A stretch of 10,294 nt of DNA from Oscillospiraceae bacterium (GCA_017399325.1 JAFQDY010000009.1:1-10294), one strand, 5' to 3'. Counted from the stretch's first letter, positions 1 through 6,876 are shown. Notes: generated by a model from the sequence alone, not told the origin. Program-made: numbers and translations.

Positions 1-171
1 AACATTGACCCTGCCAAATGGATCTGCGTCCGGGCAGATCAGGTGAAAGCCGCCGGCTACGGGGACACGGTTATGTTCATTATGCTGGACTCCCAGTTGG
101 GCAAGACCGCCCAGTCTTATGTGGATGCCTTCAAATCCGTCTGTGGCGGCAAACTGGACTTTGAAATTTAA
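1..171 (+). CDS. C-terminal fragment of an unrecognised protein
   Basis: An open frame runs from the first base of the window to a TAA at 169-171, giving the last 56 residues; the start lies outside. The segment begins NIDPAKWICVRADQVKAAGY and ends in GGKLDFEI. It is soluble in character, with a hydrophobic strand (TVMFIML) followed by a likely amphipathic helix (AQSYVDAFKSV). I do not recognise the family with confidence. A strand followed by an 'a..yvdaF' helix resembles the end of small DUF4358-type lipoproteins, which I recall near MBOAT/DHHW genes in clostridia, but this is a weak impression. A hairpin terminator 12 bases after the stop suggests it ends its own transcription unit. Codon use fits the downstream genes, so I take it as real coding sequence. 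Confidence 0.7.
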   Translation, partial: NIDPAKWICVRADQVKAAGYGDTVMFIMLDSQLGKTAQSYVDAFKSVCGGKLDFEI

Positions 172-183
172 ACGGTAAAATCA

Positions 184-213
184 ATGGGCAGTGGGTACAC
201 CGCTGCCCATTTT
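184..213 (+). terminator. Compact intrinsic terminator or attenuator hairpin
   Basis: Bases 184-194 pair with 200-210 to give an 11-bp stem with one T-G wobble (192/202) around a 5-base loop (195-199). The outer arms ATGGGCAG and CTGCCCAT are perfect complements. The right arm runs into TTTT at 210-213, and AAAA precedes the hairpin at 177-180. The U-tract is short, so termination may be only partial. The hairpin ends just before the MBOAT ribosome binding site, so read-through could feed the next gene. Confidence 0.75.
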
Positions 214-215
214 CC

Positions 216-223
216 AAGGGGGA
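216..223 (+). promoter_or_regulatory. Ribosome binding site fixing the MBOAT start
   Basis: AAGGGGGA lies 5 bases before the ATG at 229. An in-frame ATG at 184 has no such site and sits in the left arm of a terminator hairpin, so 229 is the start. Confidence 0.8.
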
Positions 224-228
224 TAAAT

Positions 229-1614
229 ATGCTTTTTTCCGGTATCCCATTTTTATATTACTTTCTGCCGGCTGTGATGGCCTGCTACTTCTTAGCGCCC
301 AAAAGCCTGAAGAATACGGTTCTTCTCCTTTTCAGCCTGGTGTTCTATGCCTGGGGTGAACCGAAATTCGTGGTTTTAATGGCAGTCACAATTGTCGTTT
401 TCTATATCTGCGGCCTGGCCATCGGAAAGGCAAAATTAAAACCGTGGAGAAGATTCTGGCTGATCCTGTCGGCTTTGGCTGGCGTTGGCTTTTTGGCGAT
501 TTTTAAGTATGCGGATTTCTTCATCGGCAGTTTTAACAAGGTAACGGGCCTGAGCGTTCCGTTGCTGCGTTTGGCGCTGCCCATCGGCATCAGTTTCTAC
601 ACATTCCAAAGTCTCAGTTACACCATCGATGTGTACCGGAACAATGTGCCTGCCCAGAAGAACATCATCCATTTTGCCACCTATGTGACATTGTTTCCCC
701 AACTGATCGCAGGCCCGATCGTCCGTTATGTGGATGTGAACCGGGAACTGGAAAACCGCGTCCATAATTGGGAGGACATCCTTTCCGGTATCCGGCGGTT
801 TTTGCTGGGACTTGGCAAAAAGATCTTGATCGCAGACCAGTTTGCCTTGCTGATCAAACTGTTCCGGGAGAGCCAAAACCCCTCGGTCCTGTTTTACTGG
901 ATGTATGCCATCGCCTTTATGCTGAGCATATATTTTGACTTTTCCGGTTATTCTGATATGGCAATCGGCCTTGGCAGGATATTCGGATTTCACTTCCCCG
1001 AGAACTTCCGTTACCCCTATATTTCCAAAAGCATTACGGAGTTCTGGCGGCGGTGGCACATCAGCCTGGGCAGTTGGTTTCGGGACTATGTGTACATTCC
1101 TATGGGCGGCAACCGGGTAAAACCCCTTCGTTGGGTATGGAACATTCTGACCGTATGGCTGCTGACAGGTCTGTGGCACGGGGCAGCCTGGAACTTCGTT
1201 TTGTGGGGACTTCTGTTTGCGGCGGTACTTTTGATCGAAAAGTGGATCCCCGCCTTGCAAAAACTCCCCGGCGTGCTGAAACACGGCTATGTGCTGCTGC
1301 TGATCTGCGTCAGTTTCGTGATCTTTAACGCAGACGGCCTCTCTCAGGCAGGCAGCGACTTGCAGAGTATGTTTGGCTTTGGGAATTTGCCTGTCGTTAC
1401 CGGGGAAACCCTGTATTATTTAAAAAGTTTCGCCATTTTGTTCGGCGTTGGCATTCTGGGTGCCACCCCCTTGGCAAAATGGGCAGGGGAGCGCGTTTCC
1501 CGCACCCGCTCGGGCGCGATATTGGAACTGTTTGTGCTGATCGCGCTTTTGCTGGTTTGTACGGCTTACCTTGTGGACGGTTCGTTTAGTCCGTTCCTCT
1601 ATTTCCGTTTTTAA
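229..1614 (+). CDS. MBOAT-family membrane O-acyltransferase (AlgI/PatA/DltB-like)
   Basis: This 461-residue polytopic membrane protein belongs to the membrane-bound O-acyltransferase family. Family landmarks appear in order: an N-terminal membrane helix (LFSGIPFLYYFLPAV), YAWGEP at 40-45, LPIGISFYTFQSLSY, LFPQLIAGPIVRY from 155, FDFSGYSDMAIG from 236, the EFWRRWHISL block with His277, and GLWHGAAW with His317, the near-invariant MBOAT histidine. Length matches AlgI-type enzymes (about 450-520). By family knowledge it would take an acyl group, usually acetyl, from a cytoplasmic donor and pass it through the membrane to an extracytoplasmic acceptor or partner. Start 229 is chosen over the in-frame ATG at 184 because of its ribosome binding site. 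The DHHW gene follows after 12 bases and is the expected partner. The acceptor (peptidoglycan, teichoic acid or exopolysaccharide) cannot be read from the sequence; no D-Ala ligase or carrier gene is adjacent, which argues against a Dlt role. Confidence 0.93.
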   Translation: MLFSGIPFLYYFLPAVMACYFLAPKSLKNTVLLLFSLVFYAWGEPKFVVLMAVTIVVFYICGLAIGKAKLKPWRRFWLILSALAGVGFLAIFKYADFFIGSFNKVTGLSVPLLRLALPIGISFYTFQSLSYTIDVYRNNVPAQKNIIHFATYVTLFPQLIAGPIVRYVDVNRELENRVHNWEDILSGIRRFLLGLGKKILIADQFALLIKLFRESQNPSVLFYWMYAIAFMLSIYFDFSGYSDMAIGLGRIFGFHFPENFRYPYISKSITEFWRRWHISLGSWFRDYVYIPMGGNRVKPLRWVWNILTVWLLTGLWHGAAWNFVLWGLLFAAVLLIEKWIPALQKLPGVLKHGYVLLLICVSFVIFNADGLSQAGSDLQSMFGFGNLPVVTGETLYYLKSFAILFGVGILGATPLAKWAGERVSRTRSGAILELFVLIALLLVCTAYLVDGSFSPFLYFRF

Positions 1615-1620
1615 GGAGGG
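1613..1620 (+). promoter_or_regulatory. Ribosome binding site overlapping the MBOAT stop
   Basis: AAGGAGGG shares two bases with the MBOAT TAA (1612-1614). It is 6 bases from the ATG at 1627 but directly abuts the in-frame GTG at 1621, so 1627 is the start. The overlap favours coupled translation of the two genes. Confidence 0.8.
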
Positions 1621-1626
1621 GTGAAA

Positions 1627-2730
1627 ATGAAACGAACCATTCGTACCGTCTCCGGTATTCTTGTGATCGCTCTGTGGGCGGGGCTGGCGGCCTTTGCCTG
1701 GTTTGCTCCGAAGAAAACCGTCTCCCAGGCAGAGCGAAGACCTTTGCAGCAGATGCCCCAAATCACCTGGAACGACCTGCAAAACGGCAGTTTTATGGGG
1801 CAGTTTGAAACCTACTGCCTGGACCAGTTTCCTTTGCGGGACAACTTCCGCAGCCTGAAAGCCCTTTGGTCCTATCACATTTTGGACTATCAGGACAATA
1901 ACGGCATCTATACGGAAGACGGCCACGTAGCAAAACTGGATTTTCCGCTGAATGAAACTTCCGTCCAATATGCCATCAATCGGTTTACTACCATCTATGA
2001 AACTTATCTGAAAGACACAGGCAGCAAAGTGTATATGACTGTGATCCCCGATAAAAACTTCTATCTGGCGGAAGAAAACGGCTACCCCGCAATGGACTAT
2101 GAAACACTGTTTCAAAAAGTAAATGCAGGTATGCCATGGGCCCAGACGGTGGATATTACGAAAGCGCTGGATATTTCCTGTTATTATAAAACCGACTCCC
2201 ATTGGCGGCAGGAAATGATCCTGCCTGTGGCGGCCAAACTGTGCGTGGCTATGAACGCCGCACCACCGGACCCCCAAGCCTTTACGGAGAGTTTGGCAAG
2301 CGATTCCTTCCGCGGGGTATATTACGGACAGTCGGCGCTACCGCTGGACGGAGAGGATCTGTACTTGCTGGAAAGCGAAATGCTGAATGCCTGCCGGGTG
2401 TACAACCACGAAACCAAGACCTACACAGGCATTTACGATCTGGAGAAGTTAAGCGGCTATGACCCTTACGATGTGTTCCTCTCCGGGGCGCAGGCGCTTC
2501 TGACCATTGAGAATCCAAACGCTGAGTCGGATAGGGAACTGATCGTTTTCCGGGATTCTTTCGGCAGCTGCCTGGTGCCGCTGCTTTTGCGGGAGTATGG
2601 GAAGGTGACGGTGGTGGATATTCGGTATATCCGATTGGATCTGCTGGCAGAAAATGTGGAATTTAACGGCCAGGATGTGCTCTTTGCCTACAGCGCGTCG
2701 ATTTTGAATAACAGCGCAAGCCTGAAGTAA
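1627..2730 (+). CDS. DHHW-family (AlgX/AlgJ-like) membrane-anchored protein, partner of the MBOAT enzyme
   Basis: The protein has 367 residues. Residues 1-28 form a signal anchor: a basic start (MKRTIR) then a hydrophobic stretch ending near AWFAP, with no lipobox Cys. The DHHW signature region follows: AERRPLQQMP at 35-44 and ETYCLDQFPLRDNFR at 61-75. DSHW at 190-193 is the family's 'DHHW' position (compare the D-x-H motif of AlgX/AlgJ). RDSFGS at 309-314 supplies Ser311, the likely nucleophile of the SGNH-like fold. By family knowledge these proteins receive acyl groups from an MBOAT partner and place them on a cell-surface glycan outside the membrane. The gene is tightly linked to the MBOAT gene (12-base gap, ribosome binding site on the stop codon) and ends at a strong terminator, so the two form a closed cassette. 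Direct esterase or transferase activity is inferred from motifs only. Confidence 0.88.
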   Translation: MKRTIRTVSGILVIALWAGLAAFAWFAPKKTVSQAERRPLQQMPQITWNDLQNGSFMGQFETYCLDQFPLRDNFRSLKALWSYHILDYQDNNGIYTEDGHVAKLDFPLNETSVQYAINRFTTIYETYLKDTGSKVYMTVIPDKNFYLAEENGYPAMDYETLFQKVNAGMPWAQTVDITKALDISCYYKTDSHWRQEMILPVAAKLCVAMNAAPPDPQAFTESLASDSFRGVYYGQSALPLDGEDLYLLESEMLNACRVYNHETKTYTGIYDLEKLSGYDPYDVFLSGAQALLTIENPNAESDRELIVFRDSFGSCLVPLLLREYGKVTVVDIRYIRLDLLAENVEFNGQDVLFAYSASILNNSASLK

Positions 2731-2732
2731 AA

Positions 2733-2770
2733 ACAAGGAAGAGTGTTGCGACACTCTTCCTTGTACTTTT
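2733..2770 (+). terminator. Strong intrinsic terminator after the MBOAT-DHHW cassette
   Basis: Bases 2733-2746 (ACAAGGAAGAGTGT) pair perfectly with 2751-2764 around the 4-base loop TGCG. AAAA precedes the stem and ACTTTT (2765-2770) follows. It begins 3 bases after the DHHW stop and separates this cassette from the ktr operon. The short T-tract on one side and A-tract on the other may allow some function in both directions. Confidence 0.9.
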
Positions 2771-2789
2771 ATGTTGTTTCAAAACATTC

Positions 2790-2819
2790 TTGCAAAGAAG
2801 GATAGATTTGGTATATAAT
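2790..2819 (+). promoter_or_regulatory. Sigma-A-type promoter for the ktrB operon
   Basis: A perfect TATAAT (-10) lies at 2814-2819, in an AT-rich run. TTGCAA at 2790-2795 matches the -35 consensus at 4 of 6 positions, with an 18-base spacer. A transcript start near 2826 would give a leader of only about 20 bases. Position between a terminator and the first gene of the next operon supports the call; it has not been mapped. Confidence 0.7.
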
Positions 2820-2833
2820 AAAGAAAACTTTGG

Positions 2834-2842
2834 AAGGAGGGG
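2834..2842 (+). promoter_or_regulatory. Ribosome binding site fixing the ktrB start
   Basis: AAGGAGGGG lies 4 bases before the ATG at 2847 (6 bases from the AGGAGG core). The frame stays open upstream to a TTG at 2790, but that codon coincides with the promoter -35 box and has no ribosome binding site. Confidence 0.85.
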
Positions 2843-2846
2843 TCGT

Positions 2847-4202
2847 ATGTTTGCCAGAAAACGAAAAGCCCAACTGCAGACGACCCAGATCATTGCGCTG
2901 GTGTTTGCGGCAATTATTCTGCTGGGAACGGTCTTGCTGGCGTTGCCGGTCAGTTCCCGGTCAGGTGTTTCCTGCGGTGTGTTTCCGGCACTGTTTACTG
3001 CTACCTCTGCCACCTGCGTAACGGGCCTTGTGCTCTTTGATACCTGGAGCCAGTTCAGCGGATTCGGACAGGCGGTGATTTTGCTTCTGATCGAAGTGGG
3101 TGGTTTGGGCTTTATGTCTGCCGCCGCGGTGGTTGTATTCGCTCTGCGGAAAAAAGTTGGCTTAAAGCAGCGGATGGTCATGGCCCAGGCTATGAGTTTG
3201 AACGATATGCGGGATGTGGTTCGCCTGCAGAAAGTTGTGATCTTCGGCTCTTTGGGTGTGCAACTGACAGGCGCGTTGGTGCTGATGTTCCGGTTCTTAC
3301 CGGAATACGGCCTGCGAAAAGCGGTGATTTGGGGCGTTTTCCACGCGATTTCCGGTTTTTGCAACGCAGGATTTGACATTTTTGGCGCCATCGCACCGGG
3401 GCAGAGTTTGATCCCTTTCAATGATGACCCCATAGTCCTTATTACCTTAATGGCGCTCATCACGGTGGGTGGCTTGGGTTTCTTCGTGTGGGAGGAGATC
3501 GTCCGTACACGAAGTCTGAAAAAATGCAGCGTCTATACCAAACTGGTGCTGATCGCAACCACGGTCATCATTTTGCTGGGCACAGGCCTGATCCTGCTTT
3601 TGGAGTGGAACAACCCTGCAACATTGGGGAATATGCCCATATGGCAGAAGATCCTTAACGCATTTTTCCAAACCGTTACATTGCGGACCGCTGGCTTTGT
3701 GTCCGTGGACCAGGGGCAACTGACCGAAAGCACAAAAGCAGTGTCCATGATCGTGATGCTTATTGGCGGCTCTTCAGGCTCTACGGCAGGCGGTTTAAAG
3801 ACGGTAACGTTCGTGGTGCTACTGCTGTTTATCTGGGCTAAGGCACGGGGCAGAGCCACCGTACACGCATTTTCCAGAACCATTCCTCAAAACAAAGCCA
3901 TCGATGCAATGACCATTTTCTTTATTATGGTAGCGCTGCTGTTCTTTGGCGGCTGCTTCATCTGCGTCACGAACCCGACGGTTTCCTTTATCGACGGACT
4001 GTATGAGACGGTGTCGGCTTTGGCCACGGTAGGAGTGACAGCAGGTGTTACACCCCTGCTGGGATTGGCTGCAAAGATCATGCTGATTGCATTTATGTAT
4101 TTCGGACGGGTGGGCGTACTGACCATCAGTTTGGGATTCTTAATGGGAAATAAAGCGGAAGACCGCTTCCGCTATGCAGATACGAACTTATTGATCGGTT
4201 AG
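2847..4202 (+). CDS. ktrB: KtrB/TrkH-family potassium (Na+-dependent) uptake channel subunit
   Basis: This 451-residue polytopic protein is the ion-conducting subunit of a Ktr/Trk potassium system. It shows the four pore-loop repeats, each with its selectivity-filter glycine: ATSATCVTGL (Gly60), SGFCNAGFD (Gly175), LRTAGFVSVD (Gly283) and LATVGVTAGV (Gly396). Between the third and fourth repeats lies the glycine-rich stretch GGSSGSTAGGLKT, the intramembrane gating loop typical of KtrB. The length (about 450) fits KtrB better than longer TrkH proteins. The N-terminus is short and basic (MFARKRKAQ). The gene is first in its operon, directly behind a promoter, and is followed 10 bases later by the regulatory subunit. 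By family knowledge KtrB forms a dimer on a cytoplasmic octameric KtrA ring. Substrate K+ is inferred from the filter glycines and the partner gene. Confidence 0.95.
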   Translation: MFARKRKAQLQTTQIIALVFAAIILLGTVLLALPVSSRSGVSCGVFPALFTATSATCVTGLVLFDTWSQFSGFGQAVILLLIEVGGLGFMSAAAVVVFALRKKVGLKQRMVMAQAMSLNDMRDVVRLQKVVIFGSLGVQLTGALVLMFRFLPEYGLRKAVIWGVFHAISGFCNAGFDIFGAIAPGQSLIPFNDDPIVLITLMALITVGGLGFFVWEEIVRTRSLKKCSVYTKLVLIATTVIILLGTGLILLLEWNNPATLGNMPIWQKILNAFFQTVTLRTAGFVSVDQGQLTESTKAVSMIVMLIGGSSGSTAGGLKTVTFVVLLLFIWAKARGRATVHAFSRTIPQNKAIDAMTIFFIMVALLFFGGCFICVTNPTVSFIDGLYETVSALATVGVTAGVTPLLGLAAKIMLIAFMYFGRVGVLTISLGFLMGNKAEDRFRYADTNLLIG

Positions 4203-4207
4203 GAGGA
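4200..4207 (+). promoter_or_regulatory. Ribosome binding site of ktrA on the ktrB stop codon
   Basis: TAGGAGGA begins with the ktrB stop TAG (4200-4202); its AGGAGG core is 6 bases before the ktrA ATG at 4213. Ribosomes ending ktrB pass over this site, which suits coupled synthesis of channel and gating ring. Confidence 0.8.
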
Positions 4208-4212
4208 TACGG

Positions 4213-4860
4213 ATGAAATCATATATTGTAGTAGGACTGGGCAGGTTTGGTAGTGAAACCGCCAGAAGACTCTATGAACTGGGTGGCGAAGTGCTGGCTA
4301 TCGACCACAACGGGGATTTGGTACAGCAGATCAGCAACGAAGTGACCCAAGCGGTGGTAGGCGATGTCAGAGATAAAGAAGTGCTCAAAGCCTTGGGCGT
4401 TTCCGAATTTGACTGCGCCATCGTGGCAATTGGCAACAGTTTGGGCGATTCGGTGCTGGCCACTATGAATTTGAAGGAACTGGGCGTTCCCTATGTGGTA
4501 TGCAAAGCCTATGACGAAGTCCACCGTCAGGTGCTTTTGAAACTGGGCGCCAACAAAGTGCTGATCCCGGAGCAGGAACAGGGTTTCCGCCTGGCAAGAA
4601 ACCTCTCCAGCCCCAATGTGCTGGAATACATTGAACTGTCCGACGAACACGGCATTATTGAAGTGCCTGCCCCTGCCGGGTGGATCGGCAAAAGCCTGAA
4701 GAATCTGAATGTGCGGGCAAAACTGGGCGTGAATATCATTGCCGTCAAGCAAGGCAAACATATCAATGTATCTCCCGGCGCGGATTACGAGATCCTGCCC
4801 GGAGATGTTATGGTCGTATTGGGGGACACGGACGCATTGCAATCCGTGCAGAAATTATGA
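4213..4860 (+). CDS. ktrA: KtrA/TrkA-type RCK regulatory subunit of the potassium channel
   Basis: The 215-residue length is typical of KtrA (about 220). Residues 1-125 form an RCK_N Rossmann domain: YIVVGLGRFG (Gly8, Gly10, Gly13 = GxGxxG) and the acidic residue after the second strand (AIDHN, Asp31), which contacts the nucleotide ribose, then VVGDVRD at 48-54. Residues from about 130 to 215 form an RCK_C domain (GKSLKNLNVRAKLGVNIIAV, then LPGDVMVVLGDTDAL). By family knowledge KtrA forms a cytoplasmic octamer that opens KtrB on ATP and closes it on ADP. In several Firmicutes the RCK_C domain also binds cyclic di-AMP; whether this one does is not visible here. The TGA overlaps the ATG of the next gene by four bases (ATGA), implying coupled translation. 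Confidence 0.95.
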   Translation: MKSYIVVGLGRFGSETARRLYELGGEVLAIDHNGDLVQQISNEVTQAVVGDVRDKEVLKALGVSEFDCAIVAIGNSLGDSVLATMNLKELGVPYVVCKAYDEVHRQVLLKLGANKVLIPEQEQGFRLARNLSSPNVLEYIELSDEHGIIEVPAPAGWIGKSLKNLNVRAKLGVNIIAVKQGKHINVSPGADYEILPGDVMVVLGDTDALQSVQKL

Positions 4861-5603
4861 GAGAATTGATTACTTCCAGAAAAAATCCACTGCTGCAGCA
4901 GGTAAAGAAATTGCTCAGTTCCCGAAAAGCAAGAGAGGCGTCGGGCCTTTTTGTGTCCGACGGCGTGAAACTCCTGCAGGAAGCCGTCCGCTGGTGGCCG
5001 GGTCTTGACACGGTGATCTTGTCCGAAGGCGTGGAAGCGGAAGTACCGGAAGGCGTCCGCACAGTGACCGTGCCGGAAGATGTGATGGCATCGATTTCAC
5101 CTATGCAGACGCCACAAGGGGCACTGTTTCTTTGCCGGTTACCCGAACCCAAACCTTTTGCACCCCAGCCGGGCATGCTCCTTTTGGACGGCATTCAGGA
5201 TCCGGGAAATCTGGGTACGATCTTACGAACCGCCGATGCCTTACAGATCCCCGTTGCCCTGATGGAGGGGTGCGTAGATCCCTATAGCCATAAGGTGGTG
5301 CGTTCCAGTATGGGCGCGGTGTTCCGTATGAATGTGGCGCAGACCACTTGGGCCGAGGCGCAGAAAGCCTGCCAGGATGCAGGTATTCCCATTGGCGTAA
5401 CGGCGCTGACAGATGCGGCGCTGGATCTGCGCCAAGCGCCCTTAAACAAACTGGCGGTGGTCATCGGCAGTGAGGGACAAGGGGTACGGCAGGAGATCCT
5501 GAACAGCGCCGGGCAAGCGCTGATCATTCCTATGAACCCCAATTGCGAGTCTTTGAATGCGGCCATCGCCGCAGCCATTGTGATGTGGCAAATGAAACAG
5601 TAG
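4857..5603 (+). CDS. SpoU/TrmH-family (SPOUT) RNA 2'-O-ribose methyltransferase, YsgA-like
   Basis: The 248-residue protein has the two-part layout of TrmH-family methylases: a small N-terminal RNA-binding domain (ITSRKNPLLQQVKKLLSSRK, then GLFVSDGVKLLQEA) and a knotted SPOUT catalytic domain. The three catalytic-domain motifs are present: motif 1 DPGNLGTILRTADA with Asn118 and its following Arg, motif 2 IGSEGQGV with Glu206, and motif 3 IPMNPNCESLNAAIAAAI with Ser232-Leu-Asn234. It uses S-adenosylmethionine to methylate a ribose 2'-hydroxyl in rRNA or tRNA; the target base is not evident. The start at 4857 overlaps the ktrA stop (ATGA) and has no good ribosome binding site, so translation probably depends on ktrA. 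The frame stays open into ktrA as far as 4680, but that upstream part reads as shifted ktrA and is not family-like. An rlmB name would be too specific. Confidence 0.92.
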   Translation: MRELITSRKNPLLQQVKKLLSSRKAREASGLFVSDGVKLLQEAVRWWPGLDTVILSEGVEAEVPEGVRTVTVPEDVMASISPMQTPQGALFLCRLPEPKPFAPQPGMLLLDGIQDPGNLGTILRTADALQIPVALMEGCVDPYSHKVVRSSMGAVFRMNVAQTTWAEAQKACQDAGIPIGVTALTDAALDLRQAPLNKLAVVIGSEGQGVRQEILNSAGQALIIPMNPNCESLNAAIAAAIVMWQMKQ

Positions 5604-5623
5604 AAAGAGAAAGGGTTGCGAAA

Positions 5624-6832
5624 ATGCTCATTCATTGGATTTGGTTTGCCGAACTTACCGGTATCACACCGCTGCAAAAACGGCGGCTTTTGGAACATTT
5701 TCAAGACCCTGAAGAATTATACGGCTGCAGTGAAGCGGCATTGGCGGCAAAGGGCCTTTCGGAGAAGATCCAAAAGGCTTTGCAGAACAGGGATCTGCAA
5801 AAAGCCCAGCAGATCCTTCGCGCCTGTAATAAGAAGAACATCGGCATTTTGCCTTTGGCGGACATAGCCTATCCCGGCAGACTCCGCAATACGGCAGATG
5901 CGCCGGTGGTTCTTTATTATAAAGGTATCCTGCCCCGTTGGGACGAAGTGCCTGCCATTGGCGTGGTAGGCACGCGGAAAGCCACCACTTACGGGTTGCA
6001 GACGGCCTACTTGTTGGGCAGCCAGATCGCCCGTTGCGGCGGTCTTGTGATTTCCGGCGGCGCAGCCGGTGTGGATACCGAGGCCATGAAAGGCGCATAT
6101 GATGCAGGATTCCCTGTGGTAGGCGTGCTGGGCTGCGGCGTGGACATTGCCTATCCCCGGTCTAACCGGAAATTCTTTTCGGATCTGGAGGAAAACGGCT
6201 GCCTGATTTCTGAATACGCCCCGGGGACCACACCCGAACCTTGGTATTTCCCTGCAAGAAACCGCATTATCAGCGGCATCAGCAACGGTGTACTGGTGGT
6301 GGAAGCGCCGGAAAAAAGCGGCGCGTTGATCACTGCCAGAGCCGCGTTGGAACAGGGTAGAGATGTATTTGTGGTTCCGGGCAATATCAATACCCCCAGC
6401 CACGCAGGCAGCAACGCCCTGCTGCAAGACGGCGCCATACCGGTTCTGTCCGGCTGGGATGTGGTGCGGGAGTATGAGACCCTGTATCCCGACAAAGTGA
6501 AAAGGCAGGAAGAAAAGCGGCAGCAGCCACCGTTAAAAGTGGCGCAAACGCCCGTTATTCCGGAGAATAAACCGGACATTTGCGAAAACGGTCAGAAAAA
6601 ACCCATTGACAACTTGGAAAAATCCACTTATATTGAATTAGGCAAAAAGCAACCTGCCCTCAACGAAACGGAGCAGGCAGTTCTGGCGTTGCTTACTCGG
6701 CAACCCCAGGAATCGGCAGATTTGATTGCCAAACTGGATATGCCTTCGGGAAAGGTGCTGTCGGCCATCACAACGCTGACGGTGAAAGGCTTGGCTTACA
6801 AGCACCCCGGCGGACGGATCAGTTTAAAATAA
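5624..6832 (+). CDS. dprA: DNA processing protein DprA (Smf)
   Basis: This 402-residue protein is a single-strand DNA-binding RecA loader used in transformation, and is widespread even in bacteria not known to be competent. Residues 1-80 form a helical N-terminal region (TPLQKRRLLEHF, KGLSEKIQKAL). The Rossmann-like core follows: GVVGTRKATTYG with Arg118, VISGGAAGVDTEA from 143, VVGVLGCGVDIAYPRSN, EYAPGTTPEPWYFPARNRII with Asn213-Arg214, ALITARAALEQGRDVFVVPG and GSNALLQDGA. A polar linker (about 286-345, rich in K, Q, P) leads to a C-terminal winged-helix domain (about 346-402, LNETEQAVLALL to GGRISLK). SGGAAGVD has Ala148 where many DprA proteins carry Arg or Lys. The ATG at 5624 has a modest AAAGGG site 8 bases upstream; the frame is open further upstream but that part overlaps the methylase gene. 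It lies 20 bases after the methylase, and topA follows, as in Bacillus. Confidence 0.96.
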   Translation: MLIHWIWFAELTGITPLQKRRLLEHFQDPEELYGCSEAALAAKGLSEKIQKALQNRDLQKAQQILRACNKKNIGILPLADIAYPGRLRNTADAPVVLYYKGILPRWDEVPAIGVVGTRKATTYGLQTAYLLGSQIARCGGLVISGGAAGVDTEAMKGAYDAGFPVVGVLGCGVDIAYPRSNRKFFSDLEENGCLISEYAPGTTPEPWYFPARNRIISGISNGVLVVEAPEKSGALITARAALEQGRDVFVVPGNINTPSHAGSNALLQDGAIPVLSGWDVVREYETLYPDKVKRQEEKRQQPPLKVAQTPVIPENKPDICENGQKKPIDNLEKSTYIELGKKQPALNETEQAVLALLTRQPQESADLIAKLDMPSGKVLSAITTLTVKGLAYKHPGGRISLK

Positions 6833-6871
6833 ACTTTGGCTGCGAGGTAGCAAAACCCGATCAGCCTTAAC

Positions 6872-6876
6872 GGAGG
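6872..6876 (+). promoter_or_regulatory. Ribosome binding site of topA
   Basis: GGAGG is 5 bases before the ATG at 6882. The 49-base gap between dprA and topA otherwise shows no clear promoter or terminator. Confidence 0.8.

Noticed and set aside
161..181. Possible promoter TTGAAA / TAAAAT before the MBOAT gene
   Set aside because: The spacer is only 9 bases, far from the 16-18 needed, and the hairpin follows immediately.
184..228. Earlier ATG start for the MBOAT protein
   Set aside because: It lies in the left arm of the terminator hairpin, lacks a ribosome binding site, and the added residues do not resemble an MBOAT N-terminus.
436..1284. Long open frame on the minus strand opposite the MBOAT gene
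   Set aside because: It mirrors a strongly supported membrane protein gene, its translation shows no family motif, and it has no ribosome binding site.
4680..4856. N-terminal extension of the SpoU-family methylase
   Set aside because: The extension is ktrA read in another frame; the family N-terminus (RELITSRKNP) begins exactly at the ATG at 4857.
5543..5623. TTG-started N-terminal extension of DprA
   Set aside because: It overlaps the conserved ESLN motif of the upstream methylase in another frame, and the DprA-like N-terminus begins at the ATG at 5624.
6821..6835. AT-rich inverted repeat AGTTTA-AAA-TAAACT across the dprA stop
   Set aside because: A 6-bp stem with five A-T pairs is unstable and has no T-tract, so it is not a credible terminator; operator function cannot be supported.
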